In this document: positions 16,465-25,901 of the stretch, in pieces | Numbering within the stretch: position 1 is the first letter of the stretch | How the letters are laid out: each line of letters begins with the position of its first letter | Origin: CAMBDS01 sp964355675 | GTDB lineage: Bacteria > Electryoneota > AABM5-125-24 > Hatepunaeales > Hatepunaeaceae | Reading direction: 5' to 3' | DNA: 64,000 nucleotides | Assembly (NCBI GenBank): GCA_964355675.1 | Contig: CAYHEC010000013.1 | Coordinates: forward strand, 1 to 64,000 | Program-made: the position numbers and the translations under genes | Notes under the pieces: model-generated | What the model saw: only the letters and a program-made list of their open reading frames with translations | The model's database searches: none | What the model was told of the DNA's origin: nothing

Positions 16465-19400
16465 AAAGATAGATGAAAATAACGGACTCTTCGAATTCCC
16501 AGAATCTCTTAATGAGGTTGCAGGAATGCTTGTCAAAACTGCACAGAGTCTTATCAAATCAGCGAGATCGGAAGAAGATCTGCGAATCGGATTTGAACGC
16601 AAACTCATTCCCTTACTCGAAGGGATCGGTGTCCCAATTCATTCGCAGTACGAAAAATCCATTTTATTTGGTAAGGGTCGTAGTGACGCTATTCACGGTC
16701 AAGTGATTATTGAATATGAGGCTCCTGGATCGTTTGTATCAAATCCAAAGGTTGAACACGCTAAAGATCAATTAATAAATTATATCATTGGTGAGGCGAA
16801 AGGCTTACAAAAGAACGGCTTGTTTATTGAATCAACGATGGTAGGCATTGGGTTCGACGGGCAGAGGATTTTCTATATTCAATATATTGGAGATAGACGA
16901 GATCCTAAGACTGGTTTAACTCCTGAAGAGTTCGCGATGTTTGGACCATATCCCTTTAATGTCCAAAACGCTCGGACACTCATCACCTTTATACGACTGC
17001 TTGTCAGACGACCGCTTACACCTGATGGACTTGCCGAAGTTTTTGGCCCCAAGGGCACGATTGCCCCTAAAGTTGTTTCTGCAATGATCAATGCTTTGAA
17101 AAATTGGGATTGGGAAAAACGGGGTGAACTCTTTTATCAAGAGTGGTTGAGGCTTTTTGGGATCGTATATGGTGAGCAATTCGAGAAGACTATAGCCAAA
17201 CCTTCGTCAATACTTGCTGATTGGTACAAAATTACCGGCGATGTTGAGTTTCCAAAATTACTTTTTGCTGTTCACACCTACTTCGCGTTACTGATGAAAC
17301 TCATTGCCGCCGAATTGTTGACTGTTACTGAAGCGTCCTATCGGTCCTCATTATCAAATGATATAGCACTGAGTGGCAGAGATGAATTCTATGTTCGAAT
17401 GAAAGAGATCGAAGATGGTGGAATCTACTCCAAGCGCGGCATTAACAACTTCCTCGAAGGTGATTTTTTCAGGTGGTATATCGAGTTCGAATCGGATCAG
17501 GTACGAGAAGCAGTTCAAGAGATGGCACAGGCATTCGCAGGATTCGAACCCGCCACACCGATCATTTACCCCGAACCGGCACGAGACTTGTTGAAAAGAG
17601 TTTATCAATTTCTTGTTCCCGCTGAAGTACGTCATTCACTCGGTGAGTACTACACTCCAGATTGGCTTGCCGAACTGATGTTGGATGAAATTGGGTATAA
17701 TGGGAACACTTTGGAGCGAGTTCTGGATCCTTCCTGCGGTTCCGGGACTTTTCTGGTATTTGCGATCCAGCGGGCTCGTAAATATGCATTAGAGCATAAT
17801 GAAAACCACGTCGAAACGGCCAAGCGAATTGTGAACCACATTTGGGGATTCGATCTGAATCCTTTGGCAGTCATTGCATCCAGAACAAATTATTTATTCG
17901 CACTCGGTGATCTCGTCGATGAATTGAAGACTTTCGAAATTCCAGTCTATCTCGCCGATTCGGTTCTGTGGCCTGAAAGGAAAGCTCAACGCGATATCGA
18001 TTTTTCCGGGAAATTGAGTATCCCTGTTAAGACGTCGCTTGAAAAACCATTTAATGTCCCGACGTTATGGCTGAAAGATCATGGCTTATTGATGAAGACT
18101 GCCGCTTCTATTATTGAGAATGACATTAAGAAAGGCTTTTCTTGGGAGACCGCAGAATATCATCTTAAGAATGCGGGAGTTCTTTATTCTCCTCATGAGG
18201 AAGTCGTCAAGCGATTCTACATGGAGTTAGATGAACTTCATGATAGACACAAAGACGGTATTTGGGCTCGATTTCTCAAGAATATTTTTGCCCCGGTTAC
18301 GGTAGAACCATTTGATTTCGTAGTCGGCAATCCGCCTTGGATTCGTTGGGGGTATCTGGCAGAAAGCTATCGTGCAGCAACGCTCTCGATGTGGAAAGAA
18401 TACGGTTTGTTTTCGCTTAAGGGACACGAATCGAGGCTTGGTGGAGGCGAGAAGGACTTTTCGATGCTGTTCACATACGCCGCGGCTGATTTCTATCTGA
18501 AAAATGGGGGGAAACTCGGTTTTCTGATCACTCAAGAGGTATTCAAAGCGAAAGGAGCCGGGCAAGGTTTTCGCCGTTTCCAATTGGGTGAAAAGGAGTA
18601 TTTGCAGGTCTTGGCGGCTCATGATCTAGTGACTGTCCAGCCTTTCGAAGGCGCTGTCAATAAATCGGCGGCTATCATTCTGAAAAAAGGGCGCAAGACG
18701 ACCTATCCTGTTCCCTATTATGTCTGGACGAGGAAAAAGGGCGTAGGGAAAATAGAAACGCGGCTGAAACTGCATCAAGTGAAACCGCTTCTTAATCGAA
18801 AAAAACTGATGGCGAAACCAATCGATGATGAGACCGGATCCTGGCTTACCATAGATGCAAAAAATATCTCAATTCAGCCTTTGCAGGGCGAGAATTTCTA
18901 TAAAGCTCGATTGGGAGCTCGTGTTGAGCCTTATGGCGTCTTCTGGCTTGAAATATTGGAGAACTACGGCGATGGAGAGATTCTTATCAGGAATATGCCA
19001 CAGTATGGCAAGAAGAAAGATGAACTTAAGTTTCGAGAGCGGATAGAAGCGGAATTGGTTTTCCCTGCGGTACGAGGCGCTGATATCGAAAGATGGAGTG
19101 CAACGCCGGGGATCCATGTGCTAATGGTACAAGATCCAAAAACAAGGTCTCCATATAAAATTCCCGAAATGATGAAAAAATGGCCTCTTACATACGGTTA
19201 TCTCACTCATTTCAAAGAGAGATTGTTAGCCAGAGGATCAAATACAATCCGTGCCTTAGCGGAACGAACCGCCTTTTATGCAATGTTTGGAATTGCGGAC
19301 TATACCTTCGCTAACTACAAAGTTGTCTGGAAACGGATGGCAAGCAAAATGGTTTCAGCGGTCATTTCCGAGTATAAAACGCCATTCGGTCTAAAAATTA

Positions 19401-19729
19401 TCATCCCGACAGATACGACGTCGATATTCGCAACGCAATCCAAACCAGAAGCTCATTACCTCTGTGCCATTTTGAACTCCGAATCTGTTGGTGAATTCAT
19501 CAAGTCCTATTCCTCTGCAGGGAGGGGATTCGGTTCTCCATCGATAATGGAACACATAGGAATTCGGGAATATAATTCAAAGAATGAAATTCATCTGGAA
19601 CTATCACAAATTTCGACTCTTCTGCATGAGATTAAAGAGCGTCAGTCTGGAGACTCCCTTGAAGAACATGAACAACAGGTAAATGAACTTGTTCTGAGAC
19701 TTTTCGAACAACAGGTTCATTCTACTTGA
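16457..19729 (+). CDS. N6-adenine DNA methylase fused to an N-terminal nuclease-like domain (type IIG-like)
   Basis: A 1090-aa restriction-modification enzyme of the Eco57I/N-6_Mtase class. The N-terminal region holds a PD-(D/E)XK-like pattern: GRSDA (about 74-78) and VIIEYEAPG (about 83-91); where EXK would be expected it reads EYE, so nuclease activity is uncertain. The middle is helical. The methylase domain has GEYYTP (396-401), SAM motif I DPSCGSGTF (424-432), the downstream acidic GFDLNP and motif IV NPPW (625-628). The C-terminal third should be the target recognition part. The start is TTG with GAGG upstream. It sits exactly between two fragments of a type ISP gene. No separate helicase or specificity subunit is adjacent, so it may act alone. 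Confidence 0.82.
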   Translation: MAKKIDENNGLFEFPESLNEVAGMLVKTAQSLIKSARSEEDLRIGFERKLIPLLEGIGVPIHSQYEKSILFGKGRSDAIHGQVIIEYEAPGSFVSNPKVEHAKDQLINYIIGEAKGLQKNGLFIESTMVGIGFDGQRIFYIQYIGDRRDPKTGLTPEEFAMFGPYPFNVQNARTLITFIRLLVRRPLTPDGLAEVFGPKGTIAPKVVSAMINALKNWDWEKRGELFYQEWLRLFGIVYGEQFEKTIAKPSSILADWYKITGDVEFPKLLFAVHTYFALLMKLIAAELLTVTEASYRSSLSNDIALSGRDEFYVRMKEIEDGGIYSKRGINNFLEGDFFRWYIEFESDQVREAVQEMAQAFAGFEPATPIIYPEPARDLLKRVYQFLVPAEVRHSLGEYYTPDWLAELMLDEIGYNGNTLERVLDPSCGSGTFLVFAIQRARKYALEHNENHVETAKRIVNHIWGFDLNPLAVIASRTNYLFALGDLVDELKTFEIPVYLADSVLWPERKAQRDIDFSGKLSIPVKTSLEKPFNVPTLWLKDHGLLMKTAASIIENDIKKGFSWETAEYHLKNAGVLYSPHEEVVKRFYMELDELHDRHKDGIWARFLKNIFAPVTVEPFDFVVGNPPWIRWGYLAESYRAATLSMWKEYGLFSLKGHESRLGGGEKDFSMLFTYAAADFYLKNGGKLGFLITQEVFKAKGAGQGFRRFQLGEKEYLQVLAAHDLVTVQPFEGAVNKSAAIILKKGRKTTYPVPYYVWTRKKGVGKIETRLKLHQVKPLLNRKKLMAKPIDDETGSWLTIDAKNISIQPLQGENFYKARLGARVEPYGVFWLEILENYGDGEILIRNMPQYGKKKDELKFRERIEAELVFPAVRGADIERWSATPGIHVLMVQDPKTRSPYKIPEMMKKWPLTYGYLTHFKERLLARGSNTIRALAERTAFYAMFGIADYTFANYKVVWKRMASKMVSAVISEYKTPFGLKIIIPTDTTSIFATQSKPEAHYLCAILNSESVGEFIKSYSSAGRGFGSPSIMEHIGIREYNSKNEIHLELSQISTLLHEIKERQSGDSLEEHEQQVNELVLRLFEQQVHST

Positions 19730-19736
19730 GGAGTAG

Positions 19737-20177
19737 TTGCTTCAGCAGGTTGCCAATGTGAAGATTGTGCCAAAGTACTGTGGACAATTGTCCACAGTAC
19801 CGGAAACGCAAGCGGGGGGGAATAGTACTGCCGATTTAAATCGGCAGTACCGGACAAGCGCTCCGGACGGTGCGGAGACCCGTCCTCCTGTCGGGCTCGG
19901 CGGCCCGACCTACGTGGTAGTGGTCAATGACTGGCTGACACTGAAGGGGATTCCGGCGGAGACGTTCGAGTACCGGCTGGGGAACCGGTCAGCGCTGGAG
20001 TGGGTAGTCGATCAGTACCGCGTCAAAAAGAACGAGAAGGGTGAAATTGTCTCAGATCCTAACCGGGAAGACGACGAAAAGTATATCGTCCGGCTGGTCG
20101 GGCAGGTAGTGCGGGTTAGCGTCGAAACAGCGAAGATCGTGAAGGAACTGCCGGAAAAGTGGATGGCGGAACTGTAA
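19737..20177 (+). pseudogene. C-terminal remnant of a type ISP restriction-modification enzyme
   Basis: The last 95 codons (VVVVNDWLTLKGIPAETFEY, then RLGNRSALEWVVDQYRV, SDPNREDD, YIVRLVGQVVRVSVETAKIV) are a clear match to the C-terminus of type ISP enzymes. The first 50 codons are not protein-like: they are produced by two perfect 26-base palindromes (19775-19800, 19825-19850) and other repeats read through in frame. The methylase-domain bulk of the enzyme is missing. With the N-terminal remnant at 16246 this brackets the intact methylase gene. Confidence 0.75.
19775..19850. repeat. Two perfect 26-base palindromes sharing GTACTG ends
   Basis: 19775-19800 and 19825-19850 are each perfect palindromes. 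Both begin GTACTG and end CAGTAC, but the inner halves differ (TGGACAA versus CCGATTT). Both are followed by CGGA. They lie directly after the methylase gene, at the joint with the type ISP remnant. Confidence 0.9.
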
Positions 20178-20253
20178 AATTAGACTTATTCCATTCTGAA
20201 GCCCTTGAACGCTTGTGAAGAGGAAAGCTACGTCTTATATTCTTTGTCTATCT

Positions 20254-20328
20254 TCCTCGGTAGCTCAGCGGCAGAGCGGGTGGCTGTTAACCACTAGGTC
20301 GGGGGTTCAAATCCCTCCCGGGGAGCCA
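20254..20328 (+). tRNA. tRNA-Asn(GTT)
   Basis: A 75-base cloverleaf with encoded CCA. The acceptor stem TCCTCGG pairs with CCGGGGA (one G-U), the D-loop is AGCTCAGCGGCAGAGC, the anticodon arm is GTGGCTGTTAACCAC with anticodon GTT, and the T-arm is CGGGGGTTCAAATCCCTCC. A strong hairpin follows at 20369. A decayed mobile island begins just downstream, as is common at tRNA genes. Confidence 0.96.
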
Positions 20329-20368
20329 TAAATTTCCAATGCGAAACTACTAAGCGAGTTGGTTACCA

Positions 20369-20401
20369 GAGAGCCCTGAAGATCAATCCTTCAGGGCTCT
20401 C
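20369..20401 (+). terminator. Terminator of tRNA-Asn
   Basis: Perfect 13-base arms (GAGAGCCCTGAAG / CTTCAGGGCTCTC) around a 7-base loop, followed by GTTAT. It lies 40 bases after the tRNA. Confidence 0.8.
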
Positions 20402-20759
20402 GTTATAACTGCAACCGGTGCTGGGATTTGCGCGTTTCGCGGCTCTCTGCCAAGACTCTCCCTTTTGAAACCGCCTCGCGCGGTTACCGAATGCAACCCT
20501 CGATTTTCCCCCTCCGACCGCCAAAAATCTCAGACTCTCACTTCCCCACCGCTCGATCGGTTAACAGGCAAGTTACACACGGGGGCGAAATAATTCCAAA
20601 CCCTCTTCATAACCATTCTCACAGGTGAGTAAATACCGACAAGCGTCCTAAGGCGACTGATAAGTCATCGAAATACGAATAATTTAGGGAAAAGGTCTGC
20701 GAATAGCGGGTAGTCAGGAAGGATTTCCCGGAAATGGCAGTGATCGGAAGATTGAAGCA

Positions 20760-21190
20760 ATGCTGAAGAGATATTTTGCGACGCTGGAAGGTTTGGCGGA
20801 GATCAGGCGGTTAGCAGCGGCGGAAACGGCTGTCCAACAACAGCAGATTGGCGAGGAACTTGACTAGGTCGATGCCCGTCTGCGGGAGATCAAGCAGACC
20901 ATCAACAACCTGATTGACAACCTAACCGCCGCCAATCGGAAGTATGTGGATGAGTGAATTGTTGAATTGAACCGGGAGACCGCTGTCTTAGTAACATGAA
21001 AACTCACCTTGAGGCTATTGGCGCGAAGCGCTGGGAACTGGATCGACAGTGCGAGCAGGCAGTCTAGTTGACGGGGTAGTTCGAACAGGCGTTTGCCGAA
21101 GGTTCGACCGAGAAGACGCGATTGCAAGTGAGTCGTTCGTGAAGGCGATCATGATCTATCTGGATAAGGTCTCAGTGATGGCGTGAGTGA
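20760..21190 (+). pseudogene. Degenerate C-terminal part of a large serine recombinase
   Basis: Read across stops and frameshifts, the plus strand gives a coiled-coil pattern typical of the C-terminus of large serine recombinases: ARLREIKQTINNLIDNLTAANRKYVDE, stop, IVELNRE, then LEAIGAKRWELDRQCEQAV, FEQAFAEGS, and SFVKAIMIYLDKVSV. At least five stops and two frame changes show it is dead. The catalytic N-terminal half is not recognisable upstream (20402-20760 shows nothing I can name). It lies next to tRNA-Asn and probably marks an old integration. Called from motif memory only. Confidence 0.5.
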
Positions 21191-21628
21191 AGTTCGTTCC
21201 CGGAGTTGAAACTGGAAGTGCTGAGGGTGCTGGGACTCGTTATATTGAAAGGGAAAATGGCGCAAGTGCAAACCGAATGAAATTCGGAAGTGGTATAACA
21301 AGGCTACAGCATTGAGTTTGTTGGCTTTTTAGTGCTGGATCACCCGGCGAGTTAGAGGCAAAATGATGAGGTGACGGATAAATATTGTGCAACAATCACT
21401 TGACAACCCTTGCCCCCGAGCGTATATACCGACGAAGATCAGTGTAACGACGACATCTGTCTGTGAGGGGGTCCGCGATAGGCGGGCCGGTTGATAGAGG
21501 ATCTGGATAAGTAGCTCCAAGAAGTCAAGTAAGAGAGCTGATCCAGACCAGAAGAGTTCCCACTACAGATGTCGCCTTCGCAACACTAACGCCCAATTGA
21601 ACATCACGGCAACTAACAGCTTCGCTCC

Positions 21629-22237
21629 GTGAGGCATCCAAGCCAAGTGAACCGTGTGGTGATCGGCCAGAAAATCACGGAATTCCAAGCAGGTGTATTG
21701 TACGCCCTAGTCGCTGTGAAAGATCTGTCCAGCATCCGGCCTGCGGCGTTGAACCGCCTGCTTGAAAGCGTCCATCACAAGATCGCGCTGAAGAAGGTCG
21801 CCCATCACCCAGCCGACGACCGCTCTGGAGTGAAGATCAAACACCATCACCCGATAGAGCCAACCTTCGCGGGTGTGGATGTAAGTGATGTCCGACGCCC
21901 AGACCCGATTCCGTTCAGAAGCGAGGAACGATTAATTCAACAGGTTCGGAGCTATCGGAAACTTGTGTCTCGAAGCCGTCGTTACTTTGAACTTGCGCTT
22001 CGTCCTGGCGGCGATCCGGTTTACTTTCATCAGTCTTGCGACTCGATTCCGGCTACAGGGAAGCCCCTGGGCTTTCAGTTCCATCGTGATGCGCGGACTG
22101 CCATAGACTTGACGGCAGTCTTGGTGAACAAGCTTGATCTTCCCGACCAGAACCTGATTTTCTTCTTTCCGACGACTGACCGGCCGTTTTCGACCGGCGT
22201 AGTACCCGCTCCGCGATAGCTGTAGCTGTTTGGCCAT
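21629..22237 (-). pseudogene. IS3-family transposase OrfB, frameshifted
   Basis: The N-terminal half is intact: MAKQLQLSRSGYYAGRKRP, then a HTH_21-like stretch (YGSPRITMELKAQGLPCSRN) ending KRKFKVTT. A frame change near 21930 leads to the DDE integrase core in another frame (NRVWASDITYIHTREGWLYR, VMVFDLHSRAVVGW). The original frame ends within this region. A 196-codon plus-strand frame here is only the antisense shadow. Confidence 0.75.
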
Positions 22238-22259
22238 CTTCCCGACGCAGAAGCAGTGG

Positions 22260-22579
22260 GCGTGGATGTCTATGAATCTTCGTATATGTTCGGGTGTTGT
22301 GAGAAGATGGTGATGGCTTTTTTAGTATGTCGCGCTCATCGGTGACGTAGCGAAGCCGTCGCTTCAGCTTACGCAGTTCTTCGTCGGCAGGCTTCAGGTG
22401 GCGTTTGCCGGGAAAAGCGTTTTGGGATCGGCGGCCATCTGCTGCCGCCAGTGAGCGAGCTGGTTGGCGCTTACGCCCAGATCTCGTGAGACTTGGGCTT
22501 GGGTTTTATCGCCGCGCTGAGCGAGCCTGACGGCTTCAATATTAAACTCGCGGTCGTACTACCTTCTTGGATTTGGCAT
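22260..22579 (-). pseudogene. IS3-family transposase OrfA, broken
   Basis: From ATG at 22579 the frame reads MPNPRR, a TAG stop, then YDREFNIEAVRLAQRGDKTQ and AQVSRDLGVSANQLAHWRQQ, the HTH of IS3 OrfA. A frame change follows (LKPADEELRKLKRRLRYVTD), and the leucine-zipper end is also shifted. Dead. Confidence 0.7.
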
Positions 22580-22626
22580 TGTGTGGACCTCCTTGGGATA
22601 AAGATATTGTCTTTTCCTCCTGTCCA

Positions 22627-22990
22627 CAAAATCGGGGGAAGGTCAATCTTCCCACGGAATGCCGTCTGGACAAATTCGCCAGCCTTGGCGTTCGATTGCA
22701 GGAGTGCCTCGATCTCGTCCGCGCTCAAGTGGACATTGTTGTTCTCGATAATAGCGCGCGCAAGATGAAAGCAGTAATGCGACCGATCGTTGGCGAAGAC
22801 CTTCAAGCCCTTAGTCTTATACATGTAGGCGACTACCGTGCTGCCTGAGAAGGCGTCGAGGAGGTTCTTCACCCCATCAAGAGTCTACGCCCAGATCCAG
22901 TCGGCAAGTTTCTGATTCGAGCCGATGTAGTTAGTGATATAAGGCGGTAAGTCGCGTGCGGAATCGATGGTATCATCGTCCGTGACGTGA
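22627..22990 (-). pseudogene. Adenine-specific DNA methyltransferase, 5' fragment cut by the IS
   Basis: The minus strand reads PPYITNYIGSNQKLADWIWA, an in-frame TAG (22885-22887), then TLDGVKNLLDAFSGSTVVAYMYK and LKVFANDRSHYCFHLARAIIENN. This is the start of an N6-adenine methyltransferase with SAM motif I (DAFSGS). It ends where the IS begins (22626). A remnant of another modification system in the same region. Confidence 0.65.
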
Positions 22991-22999
22991 GCGCCTGCA

Positions 23000-23257
23000 C
23001 TCGTCACAGCTCAGCTTCGTTCTCAAGCAGAAAGGCAATATTCTGTTGTTCGGTGGTCAAGGTCTTTAGTTGATGATGGCCGGTTGATATCCGTGTGAAG
23101 CCATAATAACCAAAGGGGAAGGGGGAATCCAGAATTAGCGGGAAGAGTGGAATATACAAGATTAATGGGAAAAGCGGGAATTGGAAAACAGAACGGAGAA
23201 CAAAAGGTAGCAATTAGCTGCGTTTTACGCGATACTCCTATGGTGTAGAATTTATAA
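23000..23257. other. Spacer with short imperfect tandem repeats
   Basis: Between the island and the next secreted-protein gene. About 23115-23180 holds imperfect repeats of a GGGAA-rich unit (GAATTAGCGGGAA, GATTAATGGGAAA). I see no gene. Confidence 0.4.
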
Positions 23258-25822
23258 TTATTTAATAAGCGTCATCTTGCTTGTGCGTGATAAGCCTTCG
23301 GCCTCTAAACAGATTATATAGACGCCAGAAATAACTGGCTTCCCTCCTTTTGCAGTACCATCCCAGACCAAACTGTGATACCCGGCAGATTGCTGTCCAT
23401 GGGCAAGTCGGATTACTTCACGCCCGGAGATATCGTAGATGCTTAGCCTGACCCTCTCGGACTTTGGAAGGGAAAATCTTAAAACTGTTGCGCCATTGAA
23501 CGGATTAGGGAATGCATTGTGGAGGGCAAAGACATTCGGAATCTTCGCATCACTCACTATTGAAAGAGGCTCGCCTGCGCCGGACAGGAAAACAGACAGT
23601 ACGCGCCCACTCGAATAAATCATCAAGGTACAATTATATTGTCTGCTTGAGTCAGGTGTAAAACCAGCTCGTGCATAAACCTGTTGACCTGCCTCGATAG
23701 CCAATCCTCTTTCTATCTCAATACTGAAGTTGTTTCGATCTACATTCACACTGTCGATTGTGATTGTTTGCTCAGCCTCATTGGTCATGATCAACTCCCA
23801 TGTAGCCGTTGAATCAAGCCTTATCGCGCCATAATCATGCGAAGTTTCTGAGATTGTCAAGTCCCAAATCCCAAGCACAGCCCCACAATCGTAAATGCTG
23901 ATATCCGCCTGATCTGCAACGTAAATAAAGCCTAAATCTGGATCGACGTCCAATCCTTGAGCGTCATCCGGTGTGTCATAATAGGCAACTTGACGAGGAC
24001 GTTCGAGATTCTCGAGGTTGAATATCCGGATACCAGCTTTCCCGTCCGCTACGAAGAGATGATCTCGATACACCTTGAGTTGATAACCAGATTTAACGTC
24101 TTCACTAAAATATACTTCCTGTGGATTGAGTGGATCGGCAATGTTAACTATGGATAACCCGGGAAGAGTATTTCCTGATACCAGGTAAAGGTAATCGCCT
24201 TCCTGGATTCCTGTGCAACAAGGGTAACGGATAGTGCAGGGATTGCCGACTTGGCGTAAATTGTTCGGATCACTCCAATCATAAGTAAGGACCTGGTAGT
24301 CCCTCCCGCCGCCACCTATACTGGAAGGAACAACGAGGTAGTCGCCAACCACAAAGACATCAAGCGGAATCCGTTCCCAGCCGGGATCGTAGTTGAAAGC
24401 CAAGCGTAGGTGGGTTGGGTCTTCGATTGTAAGGGCAAAAATTGATGGATATCCAGCAGAGATTAACAGGTTCCCAATTAACTTGACGTTGTGGCAAACG
24501 AGGACTTGGTTTTCGTCTTGAAAGTCTCCCGGATTGTAGAGGTTGCGAAGGCGTCTGGGATTGGTAATTCTATAAATTCTGGTTAGACTGCCAGTGAGAA
24601 TTGCCAGGGAGTCTCGGACAATAATTCGACTAAATGGATCGACGCCAGTCATAAATGTGACCGAATCAACCATATTGATCTGACGTGGATAATTGATGTT
24701 ACTGATGTCGAACACCCTCAGACGACCGGGACGGACTACCTCAGATGGGTACTGACCGGTAAGTTGGTCAGCGACATATAAATAGTGACCTTGTTTAGTC
24801 ACATCTACTGGCTGACCACTTGTCAGATTTATGTGCTCTACTACTGGATTGGTGGGGTCGGCAACGGCGACTACCTTCAATCCTCGATGGTAATTTGCAA
24901 TGATGAGATAGTTTCCAGTGACTGCAATCTGTTTTCGGGCACTGATACCATCCGGATAGAGATAACCAGCAAATTGCATCCTACGAGGATCACGGGCATC
25001 CACAATTGACAGCGGCCCGACATCGCCGTAGAGATACCCATTATGATAGTATGCGCCAACTATGCTTTGTTCTCGAGGATATCTACCTCTTATTGCTGAG
25101 ATTATCGAGATATTATCGGGATTACTGATATCCAATGCGTAGCAAGAATCGCTATCCAAGAAACACTGGTCTCCCACGATACTAAAATCGCCCGCTGGTT
25201 TAGATTCAAGTTGTGCGCGGAGTTGTAGGTCTGAAGGATTACTGATGTTAATAGCGCTGATACGAGCAGCGTCGTCACGTCCTAATACCGTCCAGAGAAG
25301 ATTTTCTGACAGGAAGAGGTTCTCGCTTTCTGTCATTACTTGATAAAAGTCCATTCTTTCCGGATTGCTTGGATCTTCCACGTTAATGCTATACACTCCT
25401 GATCGAAAAACAGCGATGTAAGCGACACCTTCTCCTACCACAACCGAAAAAACGTAACCCAAATTTTCGCACGCTCCGACCTCCTCGACCTTTCCAAGAT
25501 TGGAGACATCATATATCCTCAAACCGCGACTCCCGTCTGCCACATAACAGAGTGAATCTTGGATAAACAACCCCTGTGACTGTCCAGGCGTCGGGAATCG
25601 CCCGATTTCGATAGGGGGATTTTCCGGATGCGCTCCGTCAAACGTATAAACGACAACGCCGTAAGTGTTGGTACACCAGATCCGGTCGCCTACAGTCTTC
25701 ACGTCGGTGTAAAAACCGGTAACCAACGCTTCAGAAACTAAGGAGATGTTCTGGTTTGGCTGGGCATCCAAGTCGAAGACTAAAAACAAACTCGACATGA
25801 CAGCATAAATGAGTATTTTCAC
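23258..25822 (-). CDS. Secreted LVIVD-repeat beta-propeller protein with sorting domain
   Basis: 854 aa. A GTG start at 25822 precedes a signal peptide (MKILIYAVMSSLFLVFDLDA). The body is a chain of LVIVD-type repeats, about 45 residues each (for example GLRIYDVSNLGKVEEVG, GVYSINVEDPSNPERM, PLSIVDARDPRRMQFAGYL, GLKVVAVADPTNPVVE), likely forming one or two beta-propellers. An Ig-like/ASPM-like domain (SETSHDYGAIRLDSTATWEL) precedes the sorting module (NAFPNPFNGATVLRFSLP ... ISGVYIICLEAEG...KMTLIK). Probably surface-exposed or released; substrate unknown. It is followed by two more sorting-tail genes on the same strand. Confidence 0.88.
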   Translation of the reverse strand: MKILIYAVMSSLFLVFDLDAQPNQNISLVSEALVTGFYTDVKTVGDRIWCTNTYGVVVYTFDGAHPENPPIEIGRFPTPGQSQGLFIQDSLCYVADGSRGLRIYDVSNLGKVEEVGACENLGYVFSVVVGEGVAYIAVFRSGVYSINVEDPSNPERMDFYQVMTESENLFLSENLLWTVLGRDDAARISAINISNPSDLQLRAQLESKPAGDFSIVGDQCFLDSDSCYALDISNPDNISIISAIRGRYPREQSIVGAYYHNGYLYGDVGPLSIVDARDPRRMQFAGYLYPDGISARKQIAVTGNYLIIANYHRGLKVVAVADPTNPVVEHINLTSGQPVDVTKQGHYLYVADQLTGQYPSEVVRPGRLRVFDISNINYPRQINMVDSVTFMTGVDPFSRIIVRDSLAILTGSLTRIYRITNPRRLRNLYNPGDFQDENQVLVCHNVKLIGNLLISAGYPSIFALTIEDPTHLRLAFNYDPGWERIPLDVFVVGDYLVVPSSIGGGGRDYQVLTYDWSDPNNLRQVGNPCTIRYPCCTGIQEGDYLYLVSGNTLPGLSIVNIADPLNPQEVYFSEDVKSGYQLKVYRDHLFVADGKAGIRIFNLENLERPRQVAYYDTPDDAQGLDVDPDLGFIYVADQADISIYDCGAVLGIWDLTISETSHDYGAIRLDSTATWELIMTNEAEQTITIDSVNVDRNNFSIEIERGLAIEAGQQVYARAGFTPDSSRQYNCTLMIYSSGRVLSVFLSGAGEPLSIVSDAKIPNVFALHNAFPNPFNGATVLRFSLPKSERVRLSIYDISGREVIRLAHGQQSAGYHSLVWDGTAKGGKPVISGVYIICLEAEGLSRTSKMTLIK

Positions 25823-25850
25823 TCTTCGACCTCGGTTTTCGTAGCTAATT

Positions 25851-25882
25851 GCAAGAGGACGATCAAATAACCGTCCTCTTGC
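25851..25882 (-). terminator. Terminator-like hairpin
   Basis: Perfect 11-base arms (GCAAGAGGACG / CGTCCTCTTGC) around a 10-base AT loop, between the sorting-tail genes at 25902 and 25822. It probably ends transcription of the upstream minus-strand gene. Confidence 0.6.
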
Positions 25883-25901
25883 AACGTAACTCGACAGCGA
25901 C

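Larger units (their letters stand above)
21560..22626 (-). mobile_element. Decayed IS3-family insertion sequence
   Basis: OrfA and OrfB of an IS3-type transposase lie on the minus strand, both broken. The upstream end is well placed at 22626, where the minus strand reads TGGACAGGAGG directly after methylase-like coding sequence. The other end could not be fixed; I found no matching inverted repeat near 21500-21600. Confidence 0.7.

Noticed and set aside
16457..19729. BREX PglX-type methylase
   Set aside because: No PglZ, BrxC or other BREX genes nearby, and the N-terminal nuclease-like domain fits a stand-alone type IIG-like enzyme better.
21629..22219. 196-codon plus-strand frame
   Set aside because: It is the antisense of the IS3 OrfB gene, whose minus-strand translation is a clear transposase.
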